DNA of 64,000 nt, taken from positions 124,001 through 188,000 of the forward strand of contig NZ_BDBC01000032.1 in NCBI RefSeq assembly GCF_001612785.1, written 5' to 3'. The position numbers were made by a program, and so were the translations under genes. Of the stretch, positions 58,985 to 64,000 are shown one piece after another (the stretch's first letter is position 1; the number at the start of each line of letters is the position of its first letter). The stretch comes from Nocardia beijingensis NBRC 16342 (GTDB lineage Bacteria; Actinomycetota; Actinomycetes; Mycobacteriales; Mycobacteriaceae). The notes under the pieces are model-generated. The model searched no databases. It was not told the origin of the DNA and saw only the letters and a list, made by a program, of their open reading frames with translations.

Positions 58985-60397
58985 ATGCGCGGATCTTCTT
59001 CCCCGGCAATCGAGTACACCGATGTGGTGGTCGTCGGCGCGCGCTGCGCGGGTTCCGCGGCCGCCATCGCGTTCGCCCGCGCAGGGCGGGAGGTCGTCGC
59101 ATTGGACTCGGCGCGCTTTCCCTCCGACACCCTCTCGACCCATCTGCTGTGGCCCGCCGGCCTGGCCGAACTGCGCCGCGCCGGAGCCCTCGACCGCGTT
59201 CTTCGGCTCGGCGCGCCCGCACTGACCACGGCCTTCGCCGACGGCGACGGCGTCGAGGTCCGCTCGTCGTTCACGCCGGTGGACGGCATCGGCCACGCGA
59301 TGTGCGTGCGGCGGACCGGACTGGACGCCGCGCTCGTGGCCACCGCCGCCGCGGCCGGAGCGCGAATCCGAGAGGGCGTGCGAGTCACCGAGCTGCTGTG
59401 GTCCGGCGGGCGGTGCGCGGGCGTCCGCTACACCTCCGGCGGCGGGGAGCACGAGCTGCGCGCTCGCCTGGTCGTCGGGGCCGACGGCCGCCGCAGCACG
59501 GTGGCCAGGCTCGTCGGCGCCACCCGGCCCGTGTTGTCCGCGCCGAGCGGGCGGGACTGCTACTTCGCGTACTGGCACGACGGCGCGGCCGACCAGCGGC
59601 ACATCGCCGCGCAATGGCGGTGCGGTCCCGATCTCGGCACCGCGTTCCCCTGCGACGACGGCTTGCTGCTGAGCCTGGTCCAACCGCCCGCGCAGCCCGG
59701 CGGACCTGGCGCGCGACGCGCCGAGCTGCGATACCAGGAGACCGTCGAGCGGCTGCCGGGCCTTCGGTCGCGGTTGCGCGACTGCCGCAGAGCCGGGCGG
59801 GTGCGCGCGGCCACCGGGCTTGCCTCCTATTTCCGGCGCTCGACCGGGCCGGGCTGGGCGCTGCCGGGCGACGCGGGCCATTTCAAGGATCCGGTGACCG
59901 CGCAGGGCATCCGCGACGCCTTGCGCTACGGCCGGTTGCTCGGGGAACTCGCCGCGCCCGCCCTCGACGACACCGAGCACCTCGACACCGCCCTGACCGC
60001 ATGGGAGCGGCTGCGCGATCGCGAGTGCCTCGGCGTCTACCAGTGGACCAATCGCCTGGCCAGGGGCACGGCGATGCGCCCGTTGGAGATCGAGCTCTAC
60101 CGCAGGGCCGCGAACGACCCCGCGCTGGCCGACCGGGTCACCGAAGTCTTCTCCCGCACCGTGGAACCGAAGGACGTCTTCACGCCCGCCCGCGCCGCCC
60201 TGTTCGCCGCGGGAGCACTGCGCGACTCCTGGTGGGCGCCGTGGCCCGTCCTCGCCGACCTGGCCGGCGAATGCCGCGACGCGGTCTCCGAACGGAGGGA
60301 AGCCCGCGCGCTCACGCGCACCGGTCCCGCCGAAGCCATCCCGTCCCGGCCGCCGCGGGACAGTCTCGCGGCATCTTCAGGAGATCGACATGCATGA
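58985..60397 (+). CDS. FAD-dependent oxidoreductase (geranylgeranyl-reductase-like)
   Basis: A 470-residue flavoprotein of the class A monooxygenase/geranylgeranyl reductase group. The FAD-binding motif is GARCAGSAAAIAFARAG, then LVVGADGRRSTVARLVG, and WALPGDAGHFKDPVTAQGI holds the third FAD-binding site. There is no signal peptide. GAGGTG is 6 nt upstream of the ATG. Its stop overlaps the ATG of the next FAD gene by 8 nt, so the two are made together. The substrate is unknown; hydroxylation or reduction of a lipid-like molecule is plausible. Confidence 0.86.
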   Translation: MRGSSSPAIEYTDVVVVGARCAGSAAAIAFARAGREVVALDSARFPSDTLSTHLLWPAGLAELRRAGALDRVLRLGAPALTTAFADGDGVEVRSSFTPVDGIGHAMCVRRTGLDAALVATAAAAGARIREGVRVTELLWSGGRCAGVRYTSGGGEHELRARLVVGADGRRSTVARLVGATRPVLSAPSGRDCYFAYWHDGAADQRHIAAQWRCGPDLGTAFPCDDGLLLSLVQPPAQPGGPGARRAELRYQETVERLPGLRSRLRDCRRAGRVRAATGLASYFRRSTGPGWALPGDAGHFKDPVTAQGIRDALRYGRLLGELAAPALDDTEHLDTALTAWERLRDRECLGVYQWTNRLARGTAMRPLEIELYRRAANDPALADRVTEVFSRTVEPKDVFTPARAALFAAGALRDSWWAPWPVLADLAGECRDAVSERREARALTRTGPAEAIPSRPPRDSLAASSGDRHA

Positions 60398-62183
60398 CCC
60401 GCGTCCTCGGCCGACCATCGACCTCTCCCGCCGCGACCTGCTGCGCGGCGCACTCGCGGCCGGAGTGTCCGTCGCCGCCGCCGCGCAGGCACACGCCGCG
60501 CCGCCGGGAGCCCGCCGAACGCCCGGATCGCCCACCGGAGGAAAGTCGGTCGCGATTCTCGGCGGCGGAGTCGCCGGACTCTCGGCGGCACACGAATTGA
60601 TCGAACGCGGATACGAGGTCACCGTGTACGAACCGGCGTTCCTGGGCGGCAAGGCGCGCAGCATGGGCGTGCCCGGCACCGGTACCGACGGCCGTGCGGA
60701 CCTGCCCGGCGAGCACGGTTTCCGGTTCTTCCCCGGCTGCTATCAGAATCTTCCCGACACCATGCGCCGGATTCCCTTCCCCGGCAATCCCGATGGCGTG
60801 GCGGGCAACCTGGTTCGCGTCGAGGGCACCGTCGCGGGTTTCCGCGGCAGGCCGCCGCTGTTCGCGCCGGTCGAATTCGGCGGCCTCGACCAGCTGACGC
60901 CGCAACGCATCCAGAACACGCTGATCGGCGCGTTCGGGTTCATCCCCGAACTGCCCCCGGCCGAGCTGGCGTTCTTCGCCAAGCAGATGACCGTCTGGTT
61001 CACCTCGTGCACCGAACGGCGGTTCGGGCAGTGGGAATACGTGACGTGGGAGCAGATCCTGCGCGCCGAGGGCAAGTCGGCGGCCTATCGCGAATACCTG
61101 GTCAGCGCCCTGACCCGGATCACCGTCGCGGCCAAACCCCAGTCGAGTTCGGCCCGCACGATCGGCACCATCGGTGAGGCACTCGTGCTCGCGGGCACCG
61201 GGGCGATCCCGCAGTACTCGGCCGGGATCGACCGTATCCTCAATCGCCCGACCAACGAGGCCTGGATCGACCCCTGGGTGACGTATCTGCGGTCGCGGGG
61301 CGTGCGATTCGCTCTAGGACAGCGGGCGACGCGGCTGGAGTTGCGGGGCGGCCGGATCGCCTCGGCGACGGTGACCGACCCCAACGGCCGCTCCACCGCG
61401 GTCACCGCGGACTGGTATCTGTGCGCCATGCCCGTGGACAAGGCGGTCGCGCTGCTGAGCGAGGAGATCATCGAGGCGGACCCGCATCTGGCGGGGATGC
61501 GCGAACTCAGGACCGACTGGATGGTCGGCATCCAGTACTACCTCGCCCGCCCGACCGAATTGCCGGAGGGCCACATCGCCGCGCTCGGCTCGCCGTGGGC
61601 GCTCACCGCCCTGCGGCAAGCGCCGATGTGGGTCGGCGACTTCGCCGCGCGATACGGCGACGGCACGGTGCGGGAATGCCTTTCGGTGGACATCTCCGAC
61701 TGGGACTCCCCCGGCATCCGCTTCCACCGGCCCGCCAAGCAGTGCACCGCCGAGGAGATCGCCGAAGAGGTGTGGGCGCAGCTGAGCGAGTGGCTCAACA
61801 CGGGCACGGGCTGGCTGCGGCCCGAGGACATCCGCTCCTGGCATCTCGACCCCGGGATCACCTGGACCGCGGAGGGCATCCACAACGAAACCCCGCTGCT
61901 GGTCAATACCGTCGGCTCCTACGACCACCGGCCGGAGGCCCGCTGCGCCATCGCGAACCTGTTCTTCGGCGGCGACCACGTGCGCAACAACATCGACCTC
62001 GCCACCATGGAGGGCGCCAACGAGTCCGGGCGCGCCGCCACCAACGCGATCCTCGATGCCGCCGACGATCCCGCGCCCCGCGTCCCGGTCTTCCCGCTGG
62101 TGTCCCTGCCGGTCTTCGACCCGTGGAAACGCATCGACGCCGACCGCTACCGCGCCGGATTGCCGCATCTGCTCGACGTGTGA
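60390..62183 (+). CDS. Tat-exported FAD-dependent amine-oxidase/desaturase-like protein
   Basis: A 597-residue flavoprotein resembling phytoene desaturases and hydroxysqualene dehydroxylases. A twin-arginine signal (SRRDLLRGALAAGVSVAAAA) is at residues 13-32, predicting folded export. The FAD motif VAILGGGVAGLSAAHELIERG follows. FFPGCYQNLPDTMRRIPFP and the C-terminal LFFGGDHVRNNIDLATMEGA (part: GGDHVRN) are family-like. It is co-translated with the upstream flavoprotein under the divergent TetR. A cell-envelope polyene or sterol is one plausible substrate class. Confidence 0.86.
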   Translation: MHDPRPRPTIDLSRRDLLRGALAAGVSVAAAAQAHAAPPGARRTPGSPTGGKSVAILGGGVAGLSAAHELIERGYEVTVYEPAFLGGKARSMGVPGTGTDGRADLPGEHGFRFFPGCYQNLPDTMRRIPFPGNPDGVAGNLVRVEGTVAGFRGRPPLFAPVEFGGLDQLTPQRIQNTLIGAFGFIPELPPAELAFFAKQMTVWFTSCTERRFGQWEYVTWEQILRAEGKSAAYREYLVSALTRITVAAKPQSSSARTIGTIGEALVLAGTGAIPQYSAGIDRILNRPTNEAWIDPWVTYLRSRGVRFALGQRATRLELRGGRIASATVTDPNGRSTAVTADWYLCAMPVDKAVALLSEEIIEADPHLAGMRELRTDWMVGIQYYLARPTELPEGHIAALGSPWALTALRQAPMWVGDFAARYGDGTVRECLSVDISDWDSPGIRFHRPAKQCTAEEIAEEVWAQLSEWLNTGTGWLRPEDIRSWHLDPGITWTAEGIHNETPLLVNTVGSYDHRPEARCAIANLFFGGDHVRNNIDLATMEGANESGRAATNAILDAADDPAPRVPVFPLVSLPVFDPWKRIDADRYRAGLPHLLDV

Positions 62184-62369
62184 CCGGCCTGCGGAGTTCC
62201 GCCGCCGGTCGCGGGGAAGTGCGGCCGCACTGTCGTATGTTCGGTGGTCATCCGGACATTCGAGAGCGCCGAAGAGGAATCGCAGGTAGCGTAACTGGTT
62301 CAGTGCTGGTGAAATACGTTGCCGGACCGAGAACCGCGGGATCGGTCGAACGCCTGAGGGGAGGCATGC

Positions 62370-63779
62370 TTGCTGGGGGAACGGCTCAGGTCGGATTCGG
62401 CGACCCCGTCGACCTCGCTCGCACCGGTCGGCGCGTCCGCCCTGGCACCAGCCCCGTCGAATCGGAAACTGTTCATCAGCCACAGCTCGCGAATCCGCGA
62501 CGCGGACGAGTTGCGACCGGGGGACTCGATCAATCGCCACGTACACCGCAAACGATTTCTCGCACACCTGCTCGGCGACCTGAAGGCACGCCTCACCGAC
62601 CTCGGATACGACGTCTGGGTCGATCGAGACGAGATCCAGCCGGGGATGGAGTTCGAGCCCATGACCCATCTCGCGCTGCAGAATTGCGGCACCGCCATCG
62701 TGCTGATCGACCTCGACTCCCTGGACTCCAGCTACCTGCGCAAGGAAGCGACGATCCTGATGTGGCGCCGATGGACGTGCGGCATCAATGTCGTTCCCGT
62801 CCTGCTGGGATCGGTCAGCGAACGCGATCTCGCCGCGAATCCGCTCGGCAATCCGATCGGACTGAGCACGCTGTCCGTACTTCGCTCGCCCACCAGGAAG
62901 ACGAACAAGACAGCAGCTCAGACGGTTTCGGAATACGTCACCGAGCACTTGCTCGCGGCCGCTCCCACCTATGAGCGATCCTCGCCCCTGGAGCGCTGGG
63001 TCGAAGACTTCTCCGACTTGATCTCCGCGGTCAACGACGAACGGCTCTGGCGGGTCGCCGACCGGCTCGGCTTCGCCTCCGACGATTGGAACCGCATCGC
63101 CGACCGGCATGCCGCGGTCGCGTCCGCCTTCCTCGGCACCGACGTGGCGCACGCCTACCAGGCACTCGTCCAGCTCGCCCCCTTGATCGACGACGAGCGA
63201 CGCCGGTCCAAGATCGTCCAGCGGGCGTGCCCGCTCTGGGTCGACCTCGACGCCGCCCGGGTGATCGCCGACGCGTCCATGCTCCCTCCCGATCAACGCG
63301 TGCTGGCGATCACGACCAGCCAGCTCAGACTGGGCGAGCATATCGTTCTGCGGGCCACGTGCGAAGCACCCGAATTCGCGGTGATACCTTTCTCCGACGT
63401 CGTCGGAGAAAGCGCGTTCTCGGAGATACTGCAGCGCTACGACACGGGTTTGCGGCGCCTGCTGCATCTGTCGATCCACGACACGCCGGAGGACATCGCC
63501 CAGGAGATGGAATCGCTCGGCGGCGGAGTCTACGTGCTCCTCCGGTTCGAGAATCTCAACCCCGGCGCCGTGAACACACTCATAGGTACCTTACGAAAAA
63601 GATTCCCTGGCGTCGTGTTCGTGATATTGGCGAGCAAGTCGAGCGCCATCTGGAAGGACAACTCCTTCCAGCGAGCCTACACACGAATCGATGAACCCAG
63701 GGAGCGCGACGCACGCCGCTATCTCAGTCGGACAGCAGCTTTGATCGGCAAGGAACTGGATGTAGATGGCGTCGACTGA
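62370..63779 (+). CDS. TIR-domain protein with a large uncharacterised C-terminal region
   Basis: A 469-residue protein from a TTG at 62370, which has GGAGG 5 nt upstream; an ATG at 62366 is out of frame. Residues 32-150 are a TIR domain: RKLFISHSS (box 1), YDVWVDRDEIQPGMEF (BB loop) and SSYLRKEATIL, where Glu126 sits at the position of the NADase catalytic Glu. Residues 190-470 form a helical then alpha/beta region I cannot assign. The stop overlaps the ATG of a MoxR-like AAA gene by 14 nt. TIR proteins in such loci destroy NAD or make signalling nucleotides during phage attack; that role is inferred here. Confidence 0.8.
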   Translation: MLGERLRSDSATPSTSLAPVGASALAPAPSNRKLFISHSSRIRDADELRPGDSINRHVHRKRFLAHLLGDLKARLTDLGYDVWVDRDEIQPGMEFEPMTHLALQNCGTAIVLIDLDSLDSSYLRKEATILMWRRWTCGINVVPVLLGSVSERDLAANPLGNPIGLSTLSVLRSPTRKTNKTAAQTVSEYVTEHLLAAAPTYERSSPLERWVEDFSDLISAVNDERLWRVADRLGFASDDWNRIADRHAAVASAFLGTDVAHAYQALVQLAPLIDDERRRSKIVQRACPLWVDLDAARVIADASMLPPDQRVLAITTSQLRLGEHIVLRATCEAPEFAVIPFSDVVGESAFSEILQRYDTGLRRLLHLSIHDTPEDIAQEMESLGGGVYVLLRFENLNPGAVNTLIGTLRKRFPGVVFVILASKSSAIWKDNSFQRAYTRIDEPRERDARRYLSRTAALIGKELDVDGVD

Positions 63780-64000
63780 TCAGAGAAGAAGCCGTGGCGA
63801 CATGCTGGACATCATCGATCGGCTGCACGACTTCGACGATGTCGACCACCGGTCGGACGGGCGCGGCGATTCGCGCGAGGGGCGGGTGTACGTCACCTCG
63901 AAGGAGATCAGGACGGCACTGAAAGTCGCCATGGTGACCGGACGGCCACTGCTGCTCGCGGGGCCGCCGGGATGCGGCAAATCCAGTCTCGCTTCCTATA
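63766..64000 (+). CDS. MoxR-like AAA ATPase, N-terminal part
   Basis: The frame from the ATG at 63766 runs out of the window. The 78 visible residues start with an Asp/Arg-rich stretch, then VYVTSKEIRTALKVAMVTGRP and the Walker A motif GPPGCGKS (residues 66-73), as in MoxR-type AAA+ ATPases. Its start lies inside the 3' end of the TIR gene, so the two are translationally coupled. In conflict loci such an ATPase is the sensor or switch controlling an effector; MoxR partners often include a vWA protein, which would lie outside this window. Confidence 0.75.
   Translation, partial: MASTDQRRSRGDMLDIIDRLHDFDDVDHRSDGRGDSREGRVYVTSKEIRTALKVAMVTGRPLLLAGPPGCGKSSLASY

Noticed and set aside
62366..62974. 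ATG at 62366 with a good ribosome site in a frame other than that of the TIR gene.
   Set aside because: It gives an Arg/Pro-rich shadow frame. The same ribosome site serves the TTG at 62370, which opens the TIR protein. A sequence error here cannot be excluded.
1..64000. CRISPR arrays, rRNA and tRNA genes.
   Set aside because: I saw no regularly spaced repeats and no cloverleaf-like or rRNA-like sequence while reading.

Overview
The window is one continuous stretch of a very GC-rich actinobacterial chromosome. The gene set (an MmpL-type exporter, mycothiol ligase MshC, an Lsr2 nucleoid protein, a mycobacterial CtpI-like giant P-type ATPase, an IdeR-type iron box, F420-type LLM oxidoreductases and many TetR regulators) points to the Mycobacteriales, most likely Nocardia or a close relative. 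Genus is inferred from gene content only. Many start codons sit 6-7 nt after a TANNNT -10 hexamer, so leaderless mRNAs appear common.

Layout. 1-4.2 kb: the end of an MMPL transporter, a small secreted protein, a Tn3-type transposase scrap, and a divergent TetR/SDR pair with an operator between them. 4.4-8.5 kb: a heme-uptake operon (hmuT-hmuU-hmuV order on the minus strand) with an IdeR-like box, preceded by an aldo/keto reductase. 8.7-14.4 kb: the uppP / histidine phosphatase / DUF3090 / SCO1664-like / mshC / metallo-hydrolase block, which looks like core genome. 14.4-25.4 kb: regulators (one decayed), an Na+/H+ antiporter with a UBP zinc finger, an alpha/beta hydrolase, an enoyl-CoA hydratase, a TetX-like FAD monooxygenase with divergent TetR, a molybdopterin oxidoreductase, a GNAT and a YczE-like membrane protein. 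25.9-34 kb: a MetE-like barrel, a YdjM-type membrane hydrolase, an SMP-30 protein, a lipase-like esterase, an unknown acidic protein and a secreted GH1 glycosidase. 34-43.2 kb: membrane, VOC, HxlR, LLM, TetR, XRE/fructosamine-kinase and degenerate pyrophosphatase-like genes, including a truncated SDR fused in overlap to a VOC gene.

43.2-54.6 kb resembles a stress-response block: DUF6480, a general-stress SDR, two hemerythrin proteins, a 1536-residue P-type ATPase, a Zn alcohol dehydrogenase, a PLP enzyme, a flavodoxin-like reductase and a CinA-like amidase. 54.6-56.5 kb is a compact minus-strand operon of a heme-oxygenase-like iron enzyme, a HemK-type methyltransferase and a CDGSH iron-sulfur protein, followed by lsr2. 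A frameshifted methyltransferase pseudogene comes next. Then come a TetR and its divergent two-gene FAD oxidoreductase operon with a perfect 17-bp palindrome between them.

The right edge (62.4-64.0 kb) is the most interesting part. A TIR-domain protein overlaps by 14 nt the start of a MoxR-like AAA ATPase that runs out of the window. This looks like the first two genes of a TIR/AAA biological-conflict (anti-phage) locus. The large C-terminal half of the TIR protein matches no domain I recognise.
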